DNA of 5,455 nucleotides from Campylobacterota bacterium (GTDB taxonomy: Bacteria > Campylobacterota > Campylobacteria > Campylobacterales > SZUA-545): assembly GCA_030836705.1 (NCBI GenBank), contig JAUPLZ010000386.1, forward strand, positions 1 through 5,455, in the 5' to 3' direction. The notes under the pieces were generated by a model. The model was not told the origin of the DNA. It ran no database searches and saw only the letters and a program-made list of their open reading frames with translations. Shown here piece after piece: positions 1-5,455 of this stretch. How positions within the stretch are numbered: position 1 is the stretch's first letter; each line of letters begins with the position of its first letter. The translations under genes were made by a program, and so were the position numbers.

Positions 1-413
1 TTAAAATTCTAATCGATGGCGATAAAACAGTAGCGGCATTTGGATACAAAAATGAATTAGCGCAGGTTATTATAAATATTTTAAATAATGCAAAAGACGA
101 GATAGAGAAAAAAGGCGAAAATCAAAATATTATTATAAAAATATCAAAGAGCGACAAGTGTGCTCTCATAGAGATAGAAGACCATGCCGGCGGAATTGAT
201 GAAGCTATTATTGATAAAATTTTCGAGCAGTATTTTTCAACAAAAACAGACGAAAAAGGAACCGGTATCGGGCTTTATATGAGCAAAATGATTATAGAAG
301 ACGGAATGAACGGCAAGATTGAAGCAAGAAACAAAAAAGATGAATTTGGCAATAATATAGGCGCGATTTTTACCATTAAACTTCCAAAAGAAGACTCCAT
401 AATATGCAAATAG
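1..413 (+). CDS. Sensor histidine kinase, C-terminal ATPase domain (5' end outside window)
   Basis: This is the last 136 codons of a two-component sensor kinase, read in the frame starting at nt 3 and ending in TAG at 411-413. The visible part is the HATPase_c catalytic domain, which binds ATP and phosphorylates the kinase's own histidine. Numbering from the first full codon, the N box is NELAQVIINILNNAKDEI (17-34), with the ATP/Mg-contacting Asn near 25 and 29. The G1 box is EDHAGGI (59-65), a DxAGG variant of DxGxG. An F box follows at IFEQYFSTK (73-81) and a G2 box at GTGIGLYMSK (86-95). The phospho-accepting His, the sensor domain and any membrane segments lie upstream and cannot be seen. 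The domain looks intact, so the kinase is probably active. Its last 10 nt overlap the hydrogenase endopeptidase gene, so the two are probably co-transcribed. A role in hydrogen or hydrogenase regulation is inferred from position only. Confidence 0.9.
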   Translation, partial: KILIDGDKTVAAFGYKNELAQVIINILNNAKDEIEKKGENQNIIIKISKSDKCALIEIEDHAGGIDEAIIDKIFEQYFSTKTDEKGTGIGLYMSKMIIEDGMNGKIEARNKKDEFGNNIGAIFTIKLPKEDSIICK

Positions 414-922
414 CAATAATCGGTGCGGGAAATATTCTATACAAAGACGACGGGTTTGGCGTTTATGCCATAAAATATCTGGAAGAAAATTTTATCTTTC
501 CAAACAATATTACGCTGGTTGACGGCGGGGCTATCGGATTTAAGCTGATTGAATACTGCTTGACATTTGATACAGTCATAATCCTTGATACTATTTTTAC
601 GGATGATTGCGACGGAACTATTTACAATATGCCCTCAAGCGAATTTTTGGATATAACGAAGACAAAGCACACCGCGCACGAGGTAGAAATAACAACCGCT
701 ATACAAATGAGCATGCTTTGCGAAAAAAAAGCAGATGTTTTTGTCGTGGCAATAACCCCAAAAGATATAATTTCTATTCAAATCGGCTTGAGCAAAACCC
801 TTGAAGATAGGTTTTTTGATTTTATCGATGAGGTTTTAACAACTTTAAAAAAACTATCAATTGCTCCGGCAAAAAAACCAAAAACAAAAAATCTGCAAGA
901 GATAATAGCTCTATATGCTTAG
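404..922 (+). CDS. HyaD/HupD-family [NiFe]-hydrogenase maturation endopeptidase
   Basis: This 172-aa protein is a peptidase of family M52. Such enzymes read the inserted nickel in the hydrogenase large-subunit precursor and cut off its C-terminal peptide in the cytoplasm, locking the active site. The N-terminus matches the family signature: GAGNILYKDDGFGV (7-20), then VDGG (39-42) and VIILDTI (58-64). The expected nickel ligands are D16, D62 and H92, matching E16/D62/H93 of E. coli HybD and D16/D62/H90 of HycI. The segment AITPKDIISIQIGLS, at about 116-130, fits the family's late conserved block. The length is normal (about 150-180 aa), with a Lys-rich tail after about 148. The ATG at 404 follows a purine-rich AGAAG at 389-393 and lies inside the kinase gene's end. 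The stop overlaps the hypF start by 8 nt. The family call is firm. Which hydrogenase it serves (HydD, HupD or other type) cannot be told because no large-subunit gene is present. Confidence 0.93.
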   Translation: MQIAIIGAGNILYKDDGFGVYAIKYLEENFIFPNNITLVDGGAIGFKLIEYCLTFDTVIILDTIFTDDCDGTIYNMPSSEFLDITKTKHTAHEVEITTAIQMSMLCEKKADVFVVAITPKDIISIQIGLSKTLEDRFFDFIDEVLTTLKKLSIAPAKKPKTKNLQEIIALYA

Positions 923-3170
923 AAAAAAACTAGCACTTACAGGGGTAGTTCAAGGTGTCGGATTTAGACCTTTTGTCTATAAGCTTGCAGTCAAATTCAA
1001 CCTTGGCGGCGAGATAAAAAACACACAAAACGGCGTGAGTATTGAAATAGAGGGCGAAAATCAAAAAATAGAGGATTTTTTAAAAGAGTTCAAAGAAAAA
1101 TCCAAAAAACTAACAAGAATAGATTCGATAAAAGAAGAAAATTTGGATTTGAAGTCTGAAAACAGCTTCATGATAAAAAAAAGTGTCTTTGATGAGTCAA
1201 AAACCGCCCTTCTTCCTCTTGATAGCGCAATTTGCCCCAAATGTCTTAGAGATTTAAACAATCCAAAAAGTAGATATTTTAAGCATCTTTTTACTGCATG
1301 CGTTGATTGCGGGCAAAAATACACAATCACAAAAACTCTTCCGTACGATAGAATAAACACCGCCATGAGCGAGTTTAAGCCGTGCAAAGAGTGTGAAAAA
1401 ACATACAACAACCCAAGCGACCGCAGATATTTTGCCCAAACAATCTCATGCAAAAACTGCTCGCCGAAAGTTACTTTTTTTGATAGAGAAAAAAACGCTC
1501 TAGCAAGCGGCTTGGACGCCATAAAAAAATGCGCAAATGAGATAAACAAAGGAAAAATAGTCGCTATTAAAAGCTCAGGCGGATTTCATCTAGTCTGCGA
1601 CGCCGCAAACAAAAAAGCCGTCAAAACCCTAAGAGAGAGAAAAAAAAGAGCCAAAAAACCTTTTGCCGTAATGTTCAAAAACATAGATGAGATAAAAAAA
1701 GCAGTGATTTTAAATAAACAAGAAGAAAAAGCAATAGCCTCAAAACAAAGACCCATAGTCCTAGTGCGAAAAAAGAGCAGCGATTTTTTGGCAAAAGAGA
1801 TAGCTTTTGAAGTGGATAAATTAGGTGTTTTTCTGCCCTCCACCGCTCTTGAAAACATACTTTTTGGCTATGTAAAAAATCCCATAATTTCAACCAGCGC
1901 GAATATAAGCGAAAATCCGATAATCACAAACAGCGACGATATTTTCAAAAAACTTGGCATGGTGATTGACTTTTGTCTAGACCACGATATGCAAATAATA
2001 AACGCTTGCGATGATTCTATTTTGCAAATAGTCGATAAAAAACCTCAGATTTTAAGACTAGCAAAGGGTTATGCTCCAAAATACATAAAACTGGATTTTA
2101 AACTAACCAAAAAAATCCTAGCCGTCGGCGCCAACCAAAAAAACACAATCGCTCTCGCATTTGAAAATATGATTATTCTCTCTCCTTATATTGGGGATTT
2201 GGATACTATCGATTCGTTTGAATATTTTGAAAAAACTCTCAATTTTTTCCAAAATCTTTATGATTTTAAGCCGGATATAATCGTATGCGATAAGCATAAC
2301 GGATACAAAACCGCCCAATGGGCAAAAGAGCAAAAATCAAAATATAAAAACATAGAAATAGTTCAAATCCAGCACCATTATGCGCATATTTTAGCCTGCA
2401 TGGCAGAGTATGATCTGGATGAAAAAGTGCTTGGATTTGCATTTGACGGCACGGGTGCGGGCGACGATGAGACTATTTGGGGCGGTGAAGTGTTTTTGGC
2501 AAGCGCAAAAGAATACAAAAGAGTTTTAAACATAAAACCGTTTAGGCTAATAGGCAATGAAAAAGCGATAAAAGAGCCAAAAAGAGTCGCTCTTTCGCTT
2601 TTGTTTGATATTTTTTCGCTTGAAGAGATAAAAAACTTAAAAATTCCTACCATAAAAGCTTTTGAAAAAAATGAGATAGATTTATTGCATGCCGCATGGC
2701 AAAAAGGGTTAAATTCACCTATGACCTCATCAATGGGAAGAGTTTTTGACGGATTTGCCAGCATTATGGGTGTTTTGCAAACTCTTTCGTTTGAAGGAGA
2801 AAGCGGGCTTTTGATGGAATCTTTGTATGATAAAAAAATAAAAGAATTTTATAGTTTTGAAATAATCGACAATCAAATAGATTTCAAAAAAATGGTTTTA
2901 GAGGCTATCGATGATTTGAAAACAAAAGATAAAAAAATAGCAGCATCAAAGTTCATAAACACGATAGCGGAAATGATTTTTGAAATCTCTAGCAAATATG
3001 AAGAGCCAGTCGTTTTAAGCGGCGGTGTATTTCAAAATAAAACCCTTTTAAATATCGTCTGCAAAAAGTTTAATAAAACAAAAAAAAGATACTATTTTGC
3101 CAAAGATATCCCTCTAAATGATTCAGGAATAGCTCTTGGTCAGATTTACAAAGCAATAAAAGGAATTTAA
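915..3170 (+). CDS. hypF: Carbamoyltransferase HypF, [NiFe]-hydrogenase maturation
   Basis: HypF uses carbamoyl phosphate and ATP to carbamoylate the C-terminal Cys of HypE, the first step in making the active-site cyanides. All family parts are present in 751 aa (usual length about 740-780). The acylphosphatase domain covers about 1-90, with VVQGVGFRPF (11-20), R18 and N36. Two zinc-finger-like units use four CxxC pairs: C107/C110, C129/C132, C157/C160 and C179/C182. The YrdC-like domain spans about 200-385, with SSGGFHLVCDA (220-230), KKRAKKPFAVM (243-253), STSANISENP (326-335) and RLAKGYAP (381-388). The Kae1-like carbamoyltransferase domain spans about 400-751, with metal ligands H487 and H491 in HHYAH, FDGTGAGDD (510-518), LSGGVFQNKTLL (701-712) and D736 in NDSGIALGQ. 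No catalytic residue appears lost. The start overlaps the endopeptidase stop (ATGCTTAG) with only a weak, distant AAGAG upstream, suggesting translational coupling. Its TAA is immediately followed by the hypB ATG. Confidence 0.98.
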   Translation: MLRKKLALTGVVQGVGFRPFVYKLAVKFNLGGEIKNTQNGVSIEIEGENQKIEDFLKEFKEKSKKLTRIDSIKEENLDLKSENSFMIKKSVFDESKTALLPLDSAICPKCLRDLNNPKSRYFKHLFTACVDCGQKYTITKTLPYDRINTAMSEFKPCKECEKTYNNPSDRRYFAQTISCKNCSPKVTFFDREKNALASGLDAIKKCANEINKGKIVAIKSSGGFHLVCDAANKKAVKTLRERKKRAKKPFAVMFKNIDEIKKAVILNKQEEKAIASKQRPIVLVRKKSSDFLAKEIAFEVDKLGVFLPSTALENILFGYVKNPIISTSANISENPIITNSDDIFKKLGMVIDFCLDHDMQIINACDDSILQIVDKKPQILRLAKGYAPKYIKLDFKLTKKILAVGANQKNTIALAFENMIILSPYIGDLDTIDSFEYFEKTLNFFQNLYDFKPDIIVCDKHNGYKTAQWAKEQKSKYKNIEIVQIQHHYAHILACMAEYDLDEKVLGFAFDGTGAGDDETIWGGEVFLASAKEYKRVLNIKPFRLIGNEKAIKEPKRVALSLLFDIFSLEEIKNLKIPTIKAFEKNEIDLLHAAWQKGLNSPMTSSMGRVFDGFASIMGVLQTLSFEGESGLLMESLYDKKIKEFYSFEIIDNQIDFKKMVLEAIDDLKTKDKKIAASKFINTIAEMIFEISSKYEEPVVLSGGVFQNKTLLNIVCKKFNKTKKRYYFAKDIPLNDSGIALGQIYKAIKGI

Positions 3171-3941
3171 ATGTGCAAAGATTGCGGATGCAGCATAACA
3201 GACCATCATCATGAAGACAGCGACCATCATGGACATCACCACCACGAGCATGCACATGAACATCTACACCAAAACCCTCAACTAAACGACAAAAAAACGA
3301 TAGAGGTTATTACAAAGATTTTGGATAAAAACAACCACGAAGCCGCGCACAACAGAGCCCATTTTGAAAAACACGGAGTGCTTACAATCAATCTAATGAG
3401 CAGCCCAGGAAGCGGAAAAACAAGCCTGCTTGAAAGTTTGGCGGATTTGAATACTTTTAGATTTTGCGTTATCGAGGGTGACCTTGAGACAAATAGAGAT
3501 GCCGATAGATTAATAGCCAAAGGCATAGATGCCCGCCAAATACAAACAGGAAGTGCATGCCATCTTGATGCCTTTATGGTTCACAAAGCGCTTCATGAAA
3601 TGCCGCTTCACGACATGGATATTTGCTTTATAGAAAATGTGGGCAACCTAGTCTGTCCTGCCAGCTATGATGTGGGAGCGCACCTTAATATCGTCTTGCT
3701 TTCGATTCCAGAAGGAGACGACAAAGTAGCCAAATATCCCGTAATGTTCAGACAAGCTGATTTGGTTTTGATAACCAAAACAGACCTTTTGCCGTATTTT
3801 GATTTTGATATCGAAAAGGTCAAAAACGAAGCAAGGAAGCTAAAACCAAACGCAGATATAATGAAAATATCCACAAAAGAGCCTAAAACCATAGAGAAGC
3901 TAGCGGAGTGGATAAAATTTAAAAAAACCCTAAGAGAATGA
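3171..3941 (+). CDS. hypB: Nickel-binding GTPase HypB, hydrogenase nickel incorporation
   Basis: HypB is a SIMIBI-class GTPase that, with HypA, hands nickel to the hydrogenase large subunit after the Fe(CN)2CO group is in place. The 256-aa protein starts with MCKDCGC, the CxxCGC high-affinity nickel motif known from E. coli HypB. A histidine-rich stretch follows, with 13 His in residues 12-33, a likely nickel store. The G domain starts at about 70. Its P-loop is SSPGSGKT (77-84), the switch region includes EGDLETNRDA (102-111), and the guanine-specificity motif is TKTD (202-205). The G-domain metal site is C130/H131 plus C162, with the same 32-residue Cys-to-Cys spacing as E. coli C166/C198. 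The ATG abuts the hypF TAA and has the clearest Shine-Dalgarno of the window, AAAAGGA at 3158-3164, six nt upstream. This suggests hypB can be translated efficiently on its own. HypA, its usual partner, is not in the window. Confidence 0.98.
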   Translation: MCKDCGCSITDHHHEDSDHHGHHHHEHAHEHLHQNPQLNDKKTIEVITKILDKNNHEAAHNRAHFEKHGVLTINLMSSPGSGKTSLLESLADLNTFRFCVIEGDLETNRDADRLIAKGIDARQIQTGSACHLDAFMVHKALHEMPLHDMDICFIENVGNLVCPASYDVGAHLNIVLLSIPEGDDKVAKYPVMFRQADLVLITKTDLLPYFDFDIEKVKNEARKLKPNADIMKISTKEPKTIEKLAEWIKFKKTLRE

Positions 3942-3942
3942 A

Positions 3943-4194
3943 ATGTGCCTATCAATCCCGTCAAAAATTACAAAAATAGATGAAATATCCAATATAGCCA
4001 CAGTGGATACCATGGGTGTTTTAAGAGATGTTTCGCTTGATCTTATCGATACCGATGTAAAAATAGGCGATTTTGTGCTTATTCATGTCGGTTTTGCAAT
4101 GAAAAAAATAGACGAAGAAGAGGCAATAAAAAGCCTTGAGCTTTATGAAGAGATACTAAAAACAATGGATGAAGAATCAAATAATGAAGCTTGA
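3943..4194 (+). CDS. hypC: HypC/HybG/HupF-family hydrogenase maturation chaperone HypC
   Basis: HypC is a small (83 aa) chaperone. It forms a complex with HypD that carries the iron with its CN and CO ligands, and then delivers this to the hydrogenase large-subunit precursor. The N-terminus MCLSIPSKI is the family signature. C2, exposed after Met removal, is the essential iron-binding Cys. The second conserved block GDFVLIHVGFAM (42-53) contains H48, the partner histidine on the OB-fold barrel. An acidic helix of about 25 residues follows and contacts HypD in related complexes. The ATG comes one nt after the hypB stop, with a weak AAGAG at 3932-3936, and its 3' end overlaps hypD. Only one hypC-type gene is visible, so no specialised paralogue such as HybG can be assigned here. 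The length is typical (75-95 aa). Confidence 0.97.
   Translation: MCLSIPSKITKIDEISNIATVDTMGVLRDVSLDLIDTDVKIGDFVLIHVGFAMKKIDEEEAIKSLELYEEILKTMDEESNNEA
4171..4176 (+). promoter_or_regulatory. Candidate ribosome binding site deciding the hypD start
   Basis: GAAGAA lies 7 nt before the ATG at 4184 and is the only purine-rich run at a workable distance from either possible hypD start. The upstream ATG at 4169 has only ACTAAAAACAATGG before it, with the nearest GAG about 15 nt away. This favours 4184, but the match to AGGAG is weak and translation may rely on coupling with hypC. Confidence 0.4.
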
Positions 4195-5326
4195 AGAAAA
4201 CGACCTTTTTGACGGCTTTAGAGACCCAAAAAAAATAAAACTTTTAGCCAAAGAGATAAAAAAATCAGCCGAAAAACTATCAAGAAATATCAATATCATG
4301 GAAGTTTGCGGCGGTCATACTCACACTATCATGAAGTACGGATTAAACCAGCTGATGCCCAAAAATATCAACTTTATCCATGGTCCGGGCTGTCCTGTGT
4401 GCATAATGCCAAAAGAGAGAATAGACCATGCGTATATTTTGGCGCTTGAGCCTGCCGTGATACTAGTAACGCTTGGCGATATGATAAAAGTACCCGGAAG
4501 CAAAGGAACCCTTCAAGACGCAAGAACCTTGGGTGCTGATGTGAGGTTCGTATATTCGCCGACTGAAATAATCAAAATCGCAAACGAAAACCCACAAAAA
4601 AAAGTAATATTTTTCGCCATAGGATTTGAGACGACAACCCCGATGACTGCGGCGCTAATTGAAAGCGTAATAAAAAACGATATCAAAAATGTACTATTTC
4701 ACATAAACCATGTAACGGTTCCTGAGGTCATGAGGGAATTAATAGACAGCCGCGATGAGCATGTAAACAGCTATGATAATCAAATCGATGCTTTTTTAGG
4801 ACCCTCTCATGTGAGCGTGATTGCGGGTGCGAAAATATATGAAGAGTTCCCGAAAAAATACAAAAAACCCGTGGTCGTAAGCGGATTTGAGCCTGTTGAT
4901 GTCATGAGCGGCGTTTATATGATTATCAAGCAGTTTGAAGAAAACAGATGCGAGCTTGAGGTGGAGTATTCAAGATGTGTCACAAACGACGGCAACCTAA
5001 AAGCGCAAAAACTTATAGAGAAATATTTGGAAAAAAGAGAGCTTTTTAAGTGGCGAGGAATCGGGAATATACCAAATAGCGCATACAAAATAAGAGATGA
5101 ATTCTCCCATCTTGACGCAGAAAAAATCTACAAAGATATACTCCCGAACAGAGAGATAGACGACCACAAGCTCTGTATTTGCGGAGACATCTTACGGGGA
5201 ATCGCAAAGCCTTATGATTGCACGGTTTTTAAAATAGCCTGTAAACCGTCAAAGCCTCTTGGCAGCTGCATGGTAAGCAGTGAGGGAGCATGTGCGGCGT
5301 ATTATAAATACGGGAAGTTGATTTAG
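4184..5326 (+). CDS. hypD: Iron-sulfur scaffold HypD, [NiFe]-hydrogenase maturation
   Basis: HypD is the [4Fe-4S] protein on which, with HypC, the Fe(CN)2CO moiety is built. Cyanide comes from HypE~SCN. An in-frame ATG at 4169 would give 385 aa; 4184 gives 380 aa and is preferred for its upstream GAAGAA and its shorter overlap with hypC (11 rather than 26 nt). Numbering from 4169: MEVCGGHTH (44-52) carries C47, and HGPGCPVC (71-78) carries C75 and C78, the redox/thiol pair. GFETTTP (152-158) and GFEPVD (239-244) are further conserved blocks. The C-terminal cysteine cluster region has C336, C338, C351, C358, C367 and C375 in CICGDILRG...DC...AC...GSCMVSSEGAC, supplying the cluster ligands. Length and motifs are complete. 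After its TAG there are 69 nt and then an unrelated antitoxin gene instead of hypE. Confidence 0.97.
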   Translation: MKLEENDLFDGFRDPKKIKLLAKEIKKSAEKLSRNINIMEVCGGHTHTIMKYGLNQLMPKNINFIHGPGCPVCIMPKERIDHAYILALEPAVILVTLGDMIKVPGSKGTLQDARTLGADVRFVYSPTEIIKIANENPQKKVIFFAIGFETTTPMTAALIESVIKNDIKNVLFHINHVTVPEVMRELIDSRDEHVNSYDNQIDAFLGPSHVSVIAGAKIYEEFPKKYKKPVVVSGFEPVDVMSGVYMIIKQFEENRCELEVEYSRCVTNDGNLKAQKLIEKYLEKRELFKWRGIGNIPNSAYKIRDEFSHLDAEKIYKDILPNREIDDHKLCICGDILRGIAKPYDCTVFKIACKPSKPLGSCMVSSEGACAAYYKYGKLI

Positions 5327-5352
5327 TTAGAATGAAAAGATAAAAACGATTA

Positions 5353-5366
5353 TATTTTGCTATAAT
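5353..5366 (+). promoter_or_regulatory. Extended -10 promoter for the downstream antitoxin gene
   Basis: TATTTTGCTATAAT contains a perfect TATAAT at 5361-5366 with the TGn extension at 5358-5360 and a T-rich run before it. This resembles the sigma-70 promoters of Campylobacterota, which often lack a -35 box. No TTGACA-like hexamer is seen at the usual spacing. Transcription would start near 5373, about 23 nt before the antitoxin ATG. It lies in the 69-nt gap (5327-5395) after hypD, in which I see no clear terminator. Confidence 0.75.
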
Positions 5367-5382
5367 GACAGGATTCTGTCAT
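5365..5382. promoter_or_regulatory. Perfect 7-4-7 inverted repeat, putative antitoxin operator
   Basis: ATGACAG-GATT-CTGTCAT is a perfect palindrome with a 4-nt centre. It begins within the last two bases of the -10 box and covers the predicted transcription start. A protein bound here would block RNA polymerase. Phd/YefM antitoxins are known to repress their own operons by binding palindromes near the promoter, so self-repression is the likely role. That this protein binds here is inferred from position. Confidence 0.6.
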
Positions 5383-5395
5383 AAAAGGTTTTTAA

Positions 5396-5455
5396 ATGCA
5401 AGCACTAAACTACACAAATGCTAGAAATAATCTAAAAAATATTATAGAAAATGTA
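5396..5455 (+). CDS. Phd/YefM-family type II antitoxin, N-terminal fragment (3' end outside window)
   Basis: Only the first 20 codons are visible, MQALNYTNARNNLKNIIENV, with no stop before the window's edge. The pattern of a short beta strand, then a Tyr-Thr/Ser turn, then A/L-R-N-N-L-K and an amphipathic helix is the typical start of Phd/YefM antitoxins. These bind DNA through this N-terminal domain and neutralise a RelE/YoeB/Txe- or Doc-type toxin through the C-terminus. The ATG has an AAAAGG ribosome binding site at 5383-5388, seven nt upstream. It has its own promoter and a palindromic putative operator, so it is probably a separate transcription unit from the hyp genes. The toxin gene should follow just downstream. 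Short length limits certainty, but the match to the family start is strong. Confidence 0.8.
   Translation, partial: MQALNYTNARNNLKNIIENV

Noticed and set aside
723..730. A8 tract in the endopeptidase gene as a possible phase-variation site
   Set aside because: Similar A8 runs occur in hypF (1175-1182, 1640-1647) and hypD (4596-4603). They are expected in this Lys-rich, AT-rich coding sequence, and all frames are intact.
607..804. 65-aa + strand reading frame inside the endopeptidase gene
   Set aside because: It is an out-of-frame shadow of the endopeptidase, has no family resemblance and has no separate ribosome binding site.
1061..1549. 162-aa - strand reading frame opposite hypF
   Set aside because: It lies opposite the conserved acylphosphatase/zinc-finger coding region. 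Its composition (Phe/Leu/Ser-rich) is what the complement of Lys/Glu-rich coding sequence gives. The other - strand frames opposite hypF, hypB and hypD fail for the same reason.
5174..5293. Apparent loss of an iron-sulfur Cys in HypD relative to E. coli (Ala in place of Cys in the GKC segment)
   Set aside because: Many HypD proteins instead use the CxC ... DC ... C ... GSC pattern seen here. Enough cysteines are present, so this is a normal family variant.
404..5326. The whole block as a previously undescribed system
   Set aside because: Each gene matches a well-known hydrogenase maturation family with intact motifs and a familiar order, so only the flanking kinase and antitoxin are unusual.
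5365..5395. The 7-4-7 palindrome as a rho-independent terminator of the hyp operon
   Set aside because: The stem is short with modest G+C, and no T-run follows it directly on either strand (AAAAGG comes between the stem and the TTTTT). Its overlap with a strong -10 box fits an operator better.

Overview
The window is an AT-rich stretch with heavy use of AGA/AAA codons. It carries one tightly packed block of [NiFe]-hydrogenase maturation genes, all on the + strand. Gene order (hypF-hypB-hypC-hypD), codon style, protein character and a -35-less promoter with a TG-extended -10 box all point to a Campylobacterota (Epsilonproteobacteria) genome, for example a free-living Sulfurimonas, Sulfuricurvum, Sulfurospirillum or Arcobacter type, or a Campylobacter. 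The genus cannot be fixed from this sequence alone.

Layout: (1) positions 1-413 hold the C-terminal end of a sensor histidine kinase, cut by the window's left edge. (2) Positions 404-922 hold a HyaD/HupD-type hydrogenase maturation endopeptidase whose start lies inside the end of the kinase gene. (3) Positions 915-3170 hold full-length hypF, with acylphosphatase, double zinc-finger, YrdC-like and Kae1-like parts. (4) Positions 3171-3941 hold hypB, with an N-terminal CxxCGC motif, a histidine-rich nickel store and a GTPase domain. (5) Positions 3943-4194 hold hypC. (6) Positions 4184 (or 4169)-5326 hold hypD. (7) A 69-nt gap carries an extended -10 promoter and a perfect 7-4-7 inverted repeat. 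(8) From 5396 to the right edge are the first 20 codons of a Phd/YefM-family antitoxin.

How the genes work together: HypF makes the carbamoyl-derived thiocarboxamide on HypE that becomes cyanide. HypC and HypD form the scaffold on which Fe(CN)2CO is assembled. HypB (with HypA) delivers nickel. The endopeptidase then clips the C-terminus of the large subunit to close the site. The neighbouring genes overlap or abut (10-nt overlap, 8-nt overlap, 0-nt gap, 1-nt gap, 11- or 26-nt overlap), so they almost certainly form one translationally coupled operon.

The window holds no hydrogenase structural genes, no hypE and no hypA. In the familiar Campylobacter order hypFBCDEA, hypE would follow hypD. 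Here an independently promoted toxin-antitoxin-type gene sits in that place. Most of the window is conventional. The points worth a second look are the kinase coupled to the maturation genes, the Asp in place of Glu at a nickel-ligand position of the endopeptidase, and the antitoxin gene with its putative operator directly after hypD. I see no evidence of a wholly new system.
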